64,000 nucleotides of DNA from JACVRW01 sp963764665 (GTDB taxonomy: Bacteria; Actinomycetota; Thermoleophilia; Solirubrobacterales; Thermoleophilaceae), in NCBI GenBank assembly GCA_963764665.1, contig CAVXTL010000026.1, positions 186,001 through 250,000 of the forward strand, given 5' to 3'. Positions 16,882 to 24,088 of this stretch are shown here, one piece after another; positions within the stretch are counted from its first letter, which is position 1; the number at the start of each line of letters is the position of its first letter. The notes under the pieces are model-generated. The model was not told the origin of the DNA. It made no database searches and saw only the letters and a list, made by a program, of their open reading frames with translations. Made by a program: the position numbers and the translations under genes.

Positions 16882-18018
16882 GTGGAGCATCGCTTCTCCG
16901 GCCCCTCCTACACGCTCGGCGTGGAGGAGGAGCTCATGATCGTCGATGCGGAGACGCTCGATCTGTCCAACTCGATCGAGGGTCTGCTCGCCGACCTCCG
17001 CGACGCCGGTACTCAGGGCGAGGTCAAGCCGGAGCTGATGGAGTCGGTGTGCGAGATCGCCACAACGCCGTGCACCAACACCCGCGAGGTCGGCGACCAG
17101 CTGCGCGCCCTTCGCAGGACCGTCCAGCGCGTGGCCACGGAGCGGGGTCTGCGGATCGGGTCGGCGGGTACCCACCCGTTCGCGCTGTGGGAGGACCAGC
17201 GGATCGTGTCCCGGCCGCGCTACCGCGACCTGATCGCCGGCCTTCAGTTCGTCGCGCGCCAGGAGATCATCTTCGGGATCCACGTGCACGTAGGGGTGGA
17301 CGATCCCGACAAGGCGATCCACGTGACCAACGGCATGCGGGTGCACCTGCCGCTGCTGCTCGCGCTCTCGGGCAACTCGCCGTTCTGGCGCGGCGACCAG
17401 ACGGGGCTCGACTCCACGCGCACGCCGATCTTCCGCGCGTTCCCTCGCGTGGGCATACCGCCGCGCTACGACGACTTCGAGGACTGGACGGCGCGGATCG
17501 ACTTCATGACCGGAAGCCGCGTGATCCGCGACTACACCTACCTCTGGTACGACGTTCGCCCGCACCCCAACTTCGGCACCGTCGAGGTGAGGGTCATGGA
17601 CTCTCAGACGCGCGTGGAGCACACGATCGCGCTGGCCGCCCTGATCCAGGCGATGGTCAAGGAGCTGGCGGAGCACTACGACGCGGGCAGCCAGCTCTCG
17701 CGTTACCCGTACGAGATGCTCGACGAGAACAAGTGGCTCGCCGCGCGGCACGGGCTGGGGGGCTCGCTCGTGGACCTGCCCGACATCGGCCGCGTACCGG
17801 TGCCGGAGCTTGCGCGGCGCCTGCTCGAGCGGCTCGCACCCCACGCCGAGGAGCTGGGCTCCACGGAGGACCTCGAGTGCATCGAGGACATTCTCGAGAA
17901 CGGCAACGGCGCGTCGCGCCAAGCGGTCGTCTACGAGGCCAACCACGACCTGCGCGAGGTCGTGAGCGAGATCGTGGCCGCCACGGTGCCCGAAGAGGCG
18001 GACATACCGCACGAGTAG
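16882..18018 (+). CDS. Carboxylate-amine ligase, glutamate-cysteine ligase GCS2 family (YbdK type)
   Basis: A 378-residue ATP-dependent ligase. The N-terminus YTLGVEEELMIVD carries the metal-binding glutamates of GCS2 enzymes; further on are MESVCEIATTPCTN, GSAGTHPFALWEDQ, IFGIHVHVGVDD, LALSGNSPFW and a C-terminal region with TVEVRVMDSQT. Members join glutamate to cysteine or another amine; in actinobacteria relatives serve glutathione-like, ergothioneine or unknown thiol pathways. No partner gene for any of these is adjacent, so the substrate is open. A hairpin repeat starts 2 bases after the stop. Confidence 0.87.
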   Translation: MEHRFSGPSYTLGVEEELMIVDAETLDLSNSIEGLLADLRDAGTQGEVKPELMESVCEIATTPCTNTREVGDQLRALRRTVQRVATERGLRIGSAGTHPFALWEDQRIVSRPRYRDLIAGLQFVARQEIIFGIHVHVGVDDPDKAIHVTNGMRVHLPLLLALSGNSPFWRGDQTGLDSTRTPIFRAFPRVGIPPRYDDFEDWTARIDFMTGSRVIRDYTYLWYDVRPHPNFGTVEVRVMDSQTRVEHTIALAALIQAMVKELAEHYDAGSQLSRYPYEMLDENKWLAARHGLGGSLVDLPDIGRVPVPELARRLLERLAPHAEELGSTEDLECIEDILENGNGASRQAVVYEANHDLREVVSEIVAATVPEEADIPHE

Positions 18019-18019
18019 T

Positions 18020-18053
18020 GCGGAAGCATCCGGCTCGGCCGGATGCGCACCGA
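18020..18053 (+). repeat. 34-bp hairpin repeat, copy 4 (intergenic)
   Basis: Stem GCATCCGGC/GCCGGATGC: relative to copy 1 the C-G pair has become T-A on both arms, a compensatory change. It sits between the ligase stop and the promoter of the rhomboid-like gene. Confidence 0.88.
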
Positions 18054-18076
18054 CGGAGTAGCCCGCTCTGGCCGGG

Positions 18077-18082
18077 TACCCT
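18077..18082 (+). promoter_or_regulatory. -10 box TACCCT before the rhomboid-like gene
   Basis: TACCCT lies 8 bases before GTG 18091, which supports that start over the in-frame ATG at 18043. Confidence 0.5.
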
Positions 18083-18090
18083 CCCTGGGA

Positions 18091-18876
18091 GTGTCTCAGC
18101 CGGACCTCTTCGTCGTCTGTAAGAACTGCGGGTCCGAGGTCAGCCCGTACGTCACCGAATGTCCGTACTGCGGGCAGCGGGTGCGCAAGCGCGCTCCGAA
18201 GATCGATCGCTCGGGAGGCACGGCGGAGCCCAAGAAGCGGGCGCGCGCGAAGCTCCCGCGTCTGCGAGCCGAGGAGATCGTGGGCATCGCCCCGGACGCC
18301 CGTCCGTACGCGACGCTGGTCGTGATCGCCGTGTCGCTGGTGATCTCGGTGGTCCTGGCCACCGGCGAGGTCTCCCTGAGGGAGGTGGGCGGGATCGTGG
18401 TCCCGCTGGACGACGACGTGTGGCGCTACTTCGCCACGCCGTTCGTGCACGACAGCCTCGGCTATCAGTTCGCCGCGCTGTTGGGCGCGGGGATCTTCGG
18501 CACCCTGCTGGAGCGCCGGTTCGGGCCGGTGCCGGTGGTGCTCATCTTCGTGCTGTCGGGAGCGGCCGGCGCCGCGCTCGCGGTCACGCTCGACGTGCCG
18601 CCGCTGCTCGACGACCGGGTCCTCTACCCGGTGCTGGGGGCCAACGGGGCGGCGCTGGGGCTGCTGTTCGCCTGGCTCGTGGACGACCGGCTTGCGGCGC
18701 GCCGCGGTGACGAGCGCGGCAATGACCTGATCGGCGTCTATGTGGTGGCGGCGGTGCTGGTGCTGCTGTCGTTCGCTGCGATCGAGGCGAACGTGGCGGC
18801 GGCGCTGGGCGGTGCCGTGACGGGTGCGGTGCTCGGACTGGCGCTGCCGCTCTTCACGCGCAAGAGCGCGTTCTAG
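18091..18876 (+). CDS. Zinc-ribbon rhomboid-like membrane protein, probably without protease activity
   Basis: A 261-residue protein: an N-terminal zinc ribbon (CKNCG and CPYCGQ), a basic linker, and six or so membrane helices in rhomboid layout (WRYFATPFVHDSLGY, LLGAGIFGTLLERRFGPV, then VLGANGAALGLLFAW). The rhomboid catalytic motif is GxSG; here the position is GANG, with Asn instead of Ser, and the usual second His after FVH is absent. It is therefore probably a pseudoprotease binding membrane proteins rather than cutting them. The start is GTG 18091. Confidence 0.82.
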   Translation: MSQPDLFVVCKNCGSEVSPYVTECPYCGQRVRKRAPKIDRSGGTAEPKKRARAKLPRLRAEEIVGIAPDARPYATLVVIAVSLVISVVLATGEVSLREVGGIVVPLDDDVWRYFATPFVHDSLGYQFAALLGAGIFGTLLERRFGPVPVVLIFVLSGAAGAALAVTLDVPPLLDDRVLYPVLGANGAALGLLFAWLVDDRLAARRGDERGNDLIGVYVVAAVLVLLSFAAIEANVAAALGGAVTGAVLGLALPLFTRKSAF

Positions 18877-18879
18877 TAT
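18874..18879 (+). promoter_or_regulatory. -10 box TAGTAT
   Basis: TAGTAT overlaps the rhomboid-like stop and lies 7 bases before GTG 18887. Confidence 0.4.
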
Positions 18880-18886
18880 CCCCGCC

Positions 18887-19204
18887 GTGTTCACGGACGA
18901 GCAGCTGGAGGCCGCTGTTCGCGCGCTCTCGGAACCCGAGCGCTTCGCGGGTGCGGAGCGGCGCGTGTCGGCGATCGCGCCGCAGCTGCAGCAGATACTT
19001 GCCCACGCGCTGAACGAGGGCGGCTGGTTCGGCGAGGCGCACGACTCGCAGCTGCGCCAGGCGCTCGCCGAGCCCGACCCACAGGAGCAGGCCACCCTCA
19101 TCCAGACGCTGATCGCGGAGGAGACCCGGATGGGCATGCTGATCGGGGTTGCGGTTGGCTGGGAGCTCGCCCGTGAACTCGAGACCAACGACAGAGGAGA
19201 CTGA
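18887..19204 (+). CDS. Conserved hypothetical protein
   Basis: 105 residues, all-alpha in appearance (FTDEQLEAAVRALSEPERF, IAPQLQQILAHALNEGGWF, QEQATLIQTLIAEETRMG). A weakly hydrophobic C-terminal stretch (MLIGVAVGWELA) is too short to be sure of membrane insertion. The start GTG 18887 is backed by a -10 box. It ends 3 bases before the metal-dependent hydrolase, whose ribosome-binding sequence (AGAGGAGA) lies in its coding end, so the two form an operon. Family not recognised. Confidence 0.7.
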   Translation: MFTDEQLEAAVRALSEPERFAGAERRVSAIAPQLQQILAHALNEGGWFGEAHDSQLRQALAEPDPQEQATLIQTLIAEETRMGMLIGVAVGWELARELETNDRGD

Positions 19205-19207
19205 CAC

Positions 19208-19891
19208 GTGGACATCCGCTTCCTGGGGCAATCCTGCTTCGAGCTGACCGAGGGCGACACGCGGGTGCTGGTGGACCCGTTCCTCACCGGCAATCCGAAG
19301 GCGGCCGTCGAGGCGTCGGAGCTCGAGCCGACACATATCTTCCTGACCCACGGACACGCCGACCATTACGGCGACGTGGTCGAGATCGCCAAGCGCACTG
19401 GAGCGCAGACCGTGGCGATCGTGGAGATCGCCAACGAGCTCGGCGAAGAGGGTGTGGAGAACGTGGCCGACCCGAACCTGGGCGGCACGGTGGAGTTCGA
19501 CGGTGGCTGGGTGCGGCTCGTACCCGCCTGGCACACCTCCACTACGCCGAAGGGAACGGTGAACACCCCTGCCGGCCTCGTGATCAGCCTGGGCGGCAAG
19601 ATCGTGTACCACCTCGGGGACACCTGCCTGTTCTCGGATCTGCGGCTCGTGGGCGAGCGCGACCCGGTGGACGTGGCGCTCGTGTGCATCGGTGGCCACT
19701 ACACGATGGACCGCCACGATGCCGCCATCGCCGCGGAGATAGTGGGCGCGAGCACCGTCATCCCGTGCCACTACGACACCTTCCCGCCGATCGAGACCGA
19801 CGCGCAGGCCTTCAAGTCGGATGTGGAGTCCCGCACCGGCGGGAAGACCACCGTGGAGGTGCTCGAGCCGGGTGGGACGCTGAGCGTCTAG
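19208..19891 (+). CDS. Metal-dependent hydrolase, metallo-beta-lactamase fold (UPF0173-like)
   Basis: 227 residues with the metallo-beta-lactamase fold: FLGQSCFELTEGDTRVLVDP, the zinc motif THGHADHYGD, then VPAWHTS, YHLGDTCLFSD and IPCHYDTFPP supplying the other metal ligands. This matches the UPF0173/YtkL group of L-ascorbate-6-phosphate-lactonase-like hydrolases; the substrate is unknown. The start is GTG 19208 after AGAGGAGA. Its TAG stop shares the palindrome CTAG with the stop of the convergent small gene. Confidence 0.9.
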   Translation: MDIRFLGQSCFELTEGDTRVLVDPFLTGNPKAAVEASELEPTHIFLTHGHADHYGDVVEIAKRTGAQTVAIVEIANELGEEGVENVADPNLGGTVEFDGGWVRLVPAWHTSTTPKGTVNTPAGLVISLGGKIVYHLGDTCLFSDLRLVGERDPVDVALVCIGGHYTMDRHDAAIAAEIVGASTVIPCHYDTFPPIETDAQAFKSDVESRTGGKTTVEVLEPGGTLSV

Positions 19892-20085
19892 GGCTGGCGG
19901 CCCGCTCCGCGCTGGAACCACATCGGATAGTCCTTGCGGTCGTGCGCCATCAGCACGGTGCCCAGTACTGCGAGGATCACGCCGGTGGCGCCGTGGTGAA
20001 CCCGTTGTCCCGCGATCCACACGCGCCGGCGGTACGGGTCGAGCCCGATCAGGCGATTACCGTGTGTCCATGGTCGCCCTGACAT
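19888..20085 (-). CDS. Small hypothetical protein with one hydrophobic helix
   Basis: 65 residues: a basic N-terminus (NRLIGLDPYRRRVWIAGQRV), one hydrophobic helix (HHGATGVILAVLGTVLMAHD) and a short polar tail. Composition is protein-like and the gene fits exactly between convergent and divergent neighbours, but I do not know the family. The start overlaps the divergent lipoprotein start by about 16 bases, so expression of the two may compete. Confidence 0.55.
   Translation of the reverse strand: MSGRPWTHGNRLIGLDPYRRRVWIAGQRVHHGATGVILAVLGTVLMAHDRKDYPMWFQRGAGRQP
20058..20063 (+). promoter_or_regulatory. -10 box TACCGT before the lipoprotein gene
   Basis: TACCGT lies 6 bases before ATG 20070; this selects ATG 20070 over the overlapping in-frame GTG 20064. 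Confidence 0.45.
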
Positions 20086-20630
20086 ACCGCCTCCCAACCG
20101 TAAACGCGATTCGGCGCTCCTGCGCCATATGCGCCACTGGGCTGCTGCTGGCCGTGATGGGCTGCGGGGGCGACGACGACGAGGGGGCCACGCCCCCGGC
20201 GGCCACCACCCCGACCGCCACCGAGACGGCCACCACCACGGAGCCGGAGGACGGCCCACTGGGTACCAGCGAGTCCGAGATCGAGCCCGGATCCACGGCG
20301 CCGGCCACCTCCCCCGAGACGCAGACCGGCGGCGCGGGCGACGAGGTCCCGGCCGAGTCGCTGGCGCAGCTCACCGGCCGTGGCGGGCGGATCACGCCGC
20401 GCGTGGTGCGGGTGCCTGCGTTCATCTCGATCCGCGTGGAGCTGCGCTCAGAGGACGGCGGGCCGTACGTGCTGCGATTCGGTGGCGGCACGCTCGCCGT
20501 GCGCTCCGAGCTGCCGACGGTCTCGCGCAGGTTCGACGGCCTGCGGCCCGGCGCGGCGCTGGTGGGCCGGTCGGCCACGGGGGCCGGGAACCCGGTGCGG
20601 ATCGAGGCCACCGCAGAGCCGGGCCCGTAG
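20070..20630 (+). CDS. Putative lipoprotein
   Basis: About 186 residues. A signal peptide (ICATGLLLAVMGCG) ends in a lipobox with Cys near residue 32, followed by an acidic then Thr/Pro/Ala-rich linker (ATPPAATTPTATETATTTEP) and a C-terminal beta-rich domain (ITPRVVRVPAFISIRVELRS, GPYVLRFGGGTLAV) resembling small cupredoxin- or Ig-like folds without visible metal ligands. It would be anchored outside the membrane. Function unknown. It stands alone upstream of the R2-like oxidase. Confidence 0.72.
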   Translation: MVALTYRLPTVNAIRRSCAICATGLLLAVMGCGGDDDEGATPPAATTPTATETATTTEPEDGPLGTSESEIEPGSTAPATSPETQTGGAGDEVPAESLAQLTGRGGRITPRVVRVPAFISIRVELRSEDGGPYVLRFGGGTLAVRSELPTVSRRFDGLRPGAALVGRSATGAGNPVRIEATAEPGP

Positions 20631-20709
20631 GGGGACAGACCTTTTTGGCTGGCCAGCCAGCCTGCGCTAGGCTGCGCCCCACACCAGGGAGCACGAGAGG
20701 AGAGACGCC

Positions 20710-21633
20710 TTGACCGACCCCGTCACACAGCGGAGCGAGCGCGCGGACTACCAGGCCACCACCGACCCCGCCCTCCAGGAGTCCGCCGACCGCGGCGAGG
20801 TGAACCTCCTGGGGTACAACGAGCTCTACAACCTGTGGGAGCGCCAGCAGTGGGCCACCCAGGACATCGACTTCACGCAGGACCGCATCGACTGGCACGA
20901 GCGCATCCCTCCGGAGGAGCGCTTCCAGCGGATGTACGGGCTCAGCTCGTTCTTCATCGGCGAGCAGAAGGTCGCCGAGGAGCTCGGCCCGATGATGCGC
21001 GCCGCGCCCACCGAGGAGATGCGCATCTTCCTCTGCACGCAGATCGCCGACGAGGCGCGCCACGTGCGCTTCTTCAACCGCTTCTACGACGAGGTGGGCG
21101 TGCTCGAGTCGGACAACCTCCAGGATCGCCTGGCGGAGACGAGCGAGCATCTCAACCCGCAGTTCAACGTCCTCTTCGACGAGCATCTGAAGAGCCGGGT
21201 GGACCACCTCGCGCGCAAGCCCGAGGACCTCGAGGTGCTCGTGGAGACGGTCACGCTCTACCACATGATCATCGAGGGGATGCTCGCCCTGACGGGGCAG
21301 CACTTCATCATCGAGTACAACGAGGAGCAGGGCACGCTCCCGGGATTCGTTGAGGGCTTCACGAAGATTTCGCGCGACGAGCATCGCCACGTGGCGTTCG
21401 GGGCGCGCTTCCTGCGTGACATGGCCCAGGAGGACACGCGCTACCGCGACGCGATCCAGCGAACGCTCGTCGAGTGCGGGCCCGCCGCGGACGGCGTGCT
21501 CACGCCACCCTGGTACGACGAGGACAACGAGCCCGAGGTGTTCGGCTACACGATCGAGGAGACGCGGGCCTTCGCGATGAAGGCGCTCGAGCGCCGACTC
21601 AAGGTCATCGGGCTCGCGCCCGCCACGGCCTAG
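20710..21633 (+). CDS. R2-like ligand-binding oxidase (ribonucleotide-reductase-small-subunit-like diiron/MnFe protein)
   Basis: 307 residues with the ferritin-like fold of RNR R2. The metal ligands are visible: E85 (FFIGEQKVAEE), E115/H118 (DEARH), E189 (YHMIIEG) and E224/H227 (DEHRH). V88, three residues after the first Glu, and Y184, five before the fourth ligand, match the Val-Tyr ether cross-link pair that distinguishes R2lox from true R2; there is no RNR large subunit beside it. R2lox proteins bind a fatty-acid-like ligand at a Mn/Fe site and perform an unknown oxidation. The start TTG 20710 follows AGAGGAGAG; a TAGGCT box at 20668 gives a normal leader. Confidence 0.85.
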   Translation: MTDPVTQRSERADYQATTDPALQESADRGEVNLLGYNELYNLWERQQWATQDIDFTQDRIDWHERIPPEERFQRMYGLSSFFIGEQKVAEELGPMMRAAPTEEMRIFLCTQIADEARHVRFFNRFYDEVGVLESDNLQDRLAETSEHLNPQFNVLFDEHLKSRVDHLARKPEDLEVLVETVTLYHMIIEGMLALTGQHFIIEYNEEQGTLPGFVEGFTKISRDEHRHVAFGARFLRDMAQEDTRYRDAIQRTLVECGPAADGVLTPPWYDEDNEPEVFGYTIEETRAFAMKALERRLKVIGLAPATA

Positions 21634-21959
21634 AAGACGCGGCTCCCGATTGGCACCTCTTGGTCGGGGTGCAGCAGGATCACGTTGCCCTCGTCGTCGG
21701 GGGCGCCGAGCACAAGCACCTCGGAGATGAACGGGCCGATCTGGCGCGGCGGGAAGTTCACCACCGCGACGACCAGCCGTCCCTCCAGTTCCTCGCGCGT
21801 GTAGTTCCGGACCTGGGCCGAGGAGCGGCGCACGCCGATCTCCGTCCCGAAGTCGATCGTGAGCTTCCACGCCGGCTTGCGCGCCTCGGGGAAGTCGTCC
21901 ACGGCGGTCACGCGGCCGACGCGCATGTCGATCTCGAGGAACTGGTCGAACGTGGCCAC
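21630..21959 (-). CDS. tRNA-binding domain protein, CsaA-like
   Basis: 109 residues forming a single OB-fold tRNA-binding (Trbp111/CsaA) domain: FLEIDMRVGRVTAVDDFPEA, then KLTIDFG, SAQVRNYT and GRLVVAVVNFPPRQIGPFIS, ending VPIGSRVF. CsaA proteins bind tRNA or unfolded preproteins as dimers. The start is GTG 21959, with a TAGGCT box about 10 bases upstream on this strand. Its stop overlaps the stop of the convergent R2-like oxidase at CTAG. Confidence 0.88.
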   Translation of the reverse strand: MATFDQFLEIDMRVGRVTAVDDFPEARKPAWKLTIDFGTEIGVRRSSAQVRNYTREELEGRLVVAVVNFPPRQIGPFISEVLVLGAPDDEGNVILLHPDQEVPIGSRVF

Positions 21960-21986
21960 CGCGCGCGGCAGCCTAGACGACCTGGA

Positions 21987-23504
21987 TCAGGGGGCGGGCG
22001 TGTCTGCCGCGGGCGGCGGAGCGGGGGGCTCCGGGGCCGGCACCGTGGGGTCGGGCACGCTGGGCAGGGGCAGCGGAGTGGGCGGCGCGGGCGTGGTCTG
22101 GCCGGTGGGCGGCACCGGGGACGCCGGGGGCGTGGCGGCGGGCGCCTCCGGGGCGATGGGACCCGGCGGCTGCTCCGTGGCCGGAGGCGCGGGCTCGAGC
22201 GGGACGCCGGGCTGCGTCAGAACCTCTTCGTCGCGAGGCGGAAGCACGACCGTGGAGCCGTCCTCCTGGACCGGGGCGTGCTCGGGAGCCACGACCGCTC
22301 CGTCCTCGGGCGTGGCGGCGGCGGCGGGCACGGCCGGCTTGGCGTCCTGGTCGAGCGGCCGCACGGTCACCTTCTTGCGGGCGGTCTCCGTCACGGCCTT
22401 CGGCTCCGGCACGGCCACCGCGGGCGCGGCGGGCGCCACCGCCGGCTGGGCGAGCGCCACCTGCGCGGGCGGGGTCGCCTGGCGGTCGCCAACGTGCTTC
22501 ACCTCGACCGCGCCGGCGGTCACGATCACCGCGGCGGCCATGCCGGCAGCGGCCTTGGTCGCGAGGGTGGACATGCCCGCGGACATCGCGCCGCCGGCGG
22601 TGATCCCGCCGGCCGCGCCCGCGGCCGCACCGGCCACGCCGCCGGCGGCGGCACCGCCGCCGGATGAAGACACGGCCGCGCTCGCCGCGCCGCCGAAGCC
22701 CAGCTTGGCGATCCACAGCTTCTTGAAGATCAGCAGCGGCCCGATCGGGTAGATCGCAGCCAGCGCCTTCGAGGTCTTGCGCAGCTCCGACTTGAAGGTG
22801 CGGCAGCGCTCGCAGGTCTTGAGGTGCCGGCGGATCGGCGGTGAGGTGCGGGTGATTCCCTCGGCCACGCTGCCCAGCTCCAGCCGCACCTCGTCGCAGG
22901 TGAGCAGGCGCGCCTCGGCCGCCTCGGCGAGCGCCACGCGCGCGCGCACGAGCAGAGACTTCACGCTCGGCACCGTCGTGTCCATCGCCTCCGCGATCTG
23001 CTCGTAGGTGAGGGCGTCGATCTCACGCAGCAGCAGCGCCGTGCGCTGCGTCTCGGGAAGCTCCTGGACGTCGGCCACGATGTTGCGGAACTCCTCGCGG
23101 CTGTGAACGGTGTCCGCGGTGGTGGCGCCGCCGTCGCGCTCGAACACGTCCATCGAGTCCTGGCCCGCGTGCTGTGGCCGGCGCAGGTGGTTCAGGCAGC
23201 GGTTGCGCGCGATTCGGTAGAGCCAGGGGCGCGCGTTGATCGGGCGCTCGTCGGCGCAGATCGCGTTGAACGACGCCGCGAAGACCTCCTGGAGCACGTC
23301 CTCGGCATCCTCGCGCGAGCCCAGCATGTGCCGGCAGAAGGCGAGCAGTCGCGGCTGGTAGCGCTGCACCAGCGCCTCGAAGGCGCCGTGATGGCCGCGC
23401 CGGATGAGCGCCACGAGCTTCTCATCGGTCTGAAGCCGGAGCAGCGGCGAGCGCCCCGCGAGCGCCGGCAGCCGTGCCGCGTGTTGTAACGCTGAGGCTT
23501 CCAT
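21987..23504 (-). CDS. ECF-type sigma factor with zinc-finger and long Pro/Ala-rich C-terminal extension
   Basis: 505 residues. Region 2 (FEALVQRYQPRLLAFCRHML, then SREDAEDVLQEVF) and region 4 (LPETQRTALLLREIDALTYE, then IAEAMDTTVPSVKSLL) of an ECF sigma factor occupy residues 30-205. A zinc-finger-like RRHLKTCERCRTF at ~230, like those of anti-sigma factors, follows; then a Gly/Ala-rich hydrophobic segment (~270-320) that may cross the membrane, and ~180 residues of Pro/Ala/Val-rich sequence. A sigma factor carrying its own anti-sigma-like finger and a possible membrane anchor suggests self-restraint and release by cleavage, which is inference. Confidence 0.82.
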   Translation of the reverse strand: MEASALQHAARLPALAGRSPLLRLQTDEKLVALIRRGHHGAFEALVQRYQPRLLAFCRHMLGSREDAEDVLQEVFAASFNAICADERPINARPWLYRIARNRCLNHLRRPQHAGQDSMDVFERDGGATTADTVHSREEFRNIVADVQELPETQRTALLLREIDALTYEQIAEAMDTTVPSVKSLLVRARVALAEAAEARLLTCDEVRLELGSVAEGITRTSPPIRRHLKTCERCRTFKSELRKTSKALAAIYPIGPLLIFKKLWIAKLGFGGAASAAVSSSGGGAAAGGVAGAAAGAAGGITAGGAMSAGMSTLATKAAAGMAAAVIVTAGAVEVKHVGDRQATPPAQVALAQPAVAPAAPAVAVPEPKAVTETARKKVTVRPLDQDAKPAVPAAAATPEDGAVVAPEHAPVQEDGSTVVLPPRDEEVLTQPGVPLEPAPPATEQPPGPIAPEAPAATPPASPVPPTGQTTPAPPTPLPLPSVPDPTVPAPEPPAPPPAADTPAP

Positions 23505-23601
23505 GATCCCTACCCCGTAATGGGTACCCGCCTCAGAGACACCGTAGCAGTGCGAAAGTTGCGCTCGCGGCGGGTCTGGGAGCGGTCCTAGACTAGTCCG
23601 C

Positions 23602-23675
23602 GCCCGGGTAGCCCAATGGTAGAGGCGGCCGGCTTAAACCCGGCTCACGTGTGGGTTCGAATCCCACCCCGGGCA
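23602..23675 (+). tRNA. tRNA with anticodon TAA and short variable loop (isotype uncertain, nominally Leu)
   Basis: Acceptor GCCCGGG (23602-23608) pairs perfectly with CCCGGGC (23668-23674), discriminator A. Anticodon stem GCCGG/CCGGC encloses CTTAAAC, putting TAA at 23635-23637. The T stem GTGGG/CCCAC and loop TTCGAAT are perfect. The D stem is weak and contains mismatches. The variable region is only six bases (TCACGT); Leu tRNAs normally have a long variable arm, so this is a class I body with a Leu(UUA) anticodon. No CCA is encoded. A DUF4235 gene follows. Confidence 0.8.
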
Positions 23676-23740
23676 TCGGCCGGCTCCTGTTTGAGGCCGC
23701 ATCCCGGCGGGCACCTCGATATACAGGCGGACGAAAGAAA

Positions 23741-24019
23741 ATGGCCAAGCTCCTCTTCATCCCGGTCAGCATCATCGGCGGCCTCGCGGCCGGCGCGTTG
23801 TCACGCAAGCTGTTCGACCAGATCTGGGGCCTGATCGACGACGACGAGCCCCCCGAGAGCAAGCACCGCGACGTGCAGTGGGGCAAGCTGATCGGCGCGG
23901 CGATTCTGCAGGGCGCGATCTTCCGAGGCGTAAAGGCGGCGTCGGACCACTACAGCCGCCAGGCCTTCGCCCGCACCACCGGCACCTGGCCGGGCAAAGA
24001 GCGCCCGGAGCCGGAGTAA
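23741..24019 (+). CDS. DUF4235 family membrane protein
   Basis: 92 residues with the DUF4235 pattern: an N-terminal hydrophobic helix (LLFIPVSIIGGLAAGALSRK), LFDQIWGLIDDDEPP, then a second weakly hydrophobic helix (GKLIGAAILQGAIFRGVKAA) and a polar end. The family is common in actinomycetes and functionally uncharacterised. The start is ATG 23741. It lies just after the TAA-anticodon tRNA. Confidence 0.85.
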   Translation: MAKLLFIPVSIIGGLAAGALSRKLFDQIWGLIDDDEPPESKHRDVQWGKLIGAAILQGAIFRGVKAASDHYSRQAFARTTGTWPGKERPEPE

Positions 24020-24088
24020 GCGTCTCACCCCGCACTTTGCGGCCTTAAACCGGCTCCAAGACAGCGGGGTATAGGCGAGAATCGAGGC

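Noticed and set aside
16837..19293. Very long minus-strand open frame (818 codons) across three genes
   Set aside because: Antisense to the GCS2-type ligase, rhomboid-like and hypothetical genes, all with clear motifs; its translation is low-complexity Arg/His/Ala typical of GC-rich shadow frames.
22016..22530. Pro/Ala-rich repeats in the sigma-factor gene as a possible microsatellite or CRISPR-like array
   Set aside because: No regular period; it is ordinary low-complexity coding sequence of the C-terminal tail.
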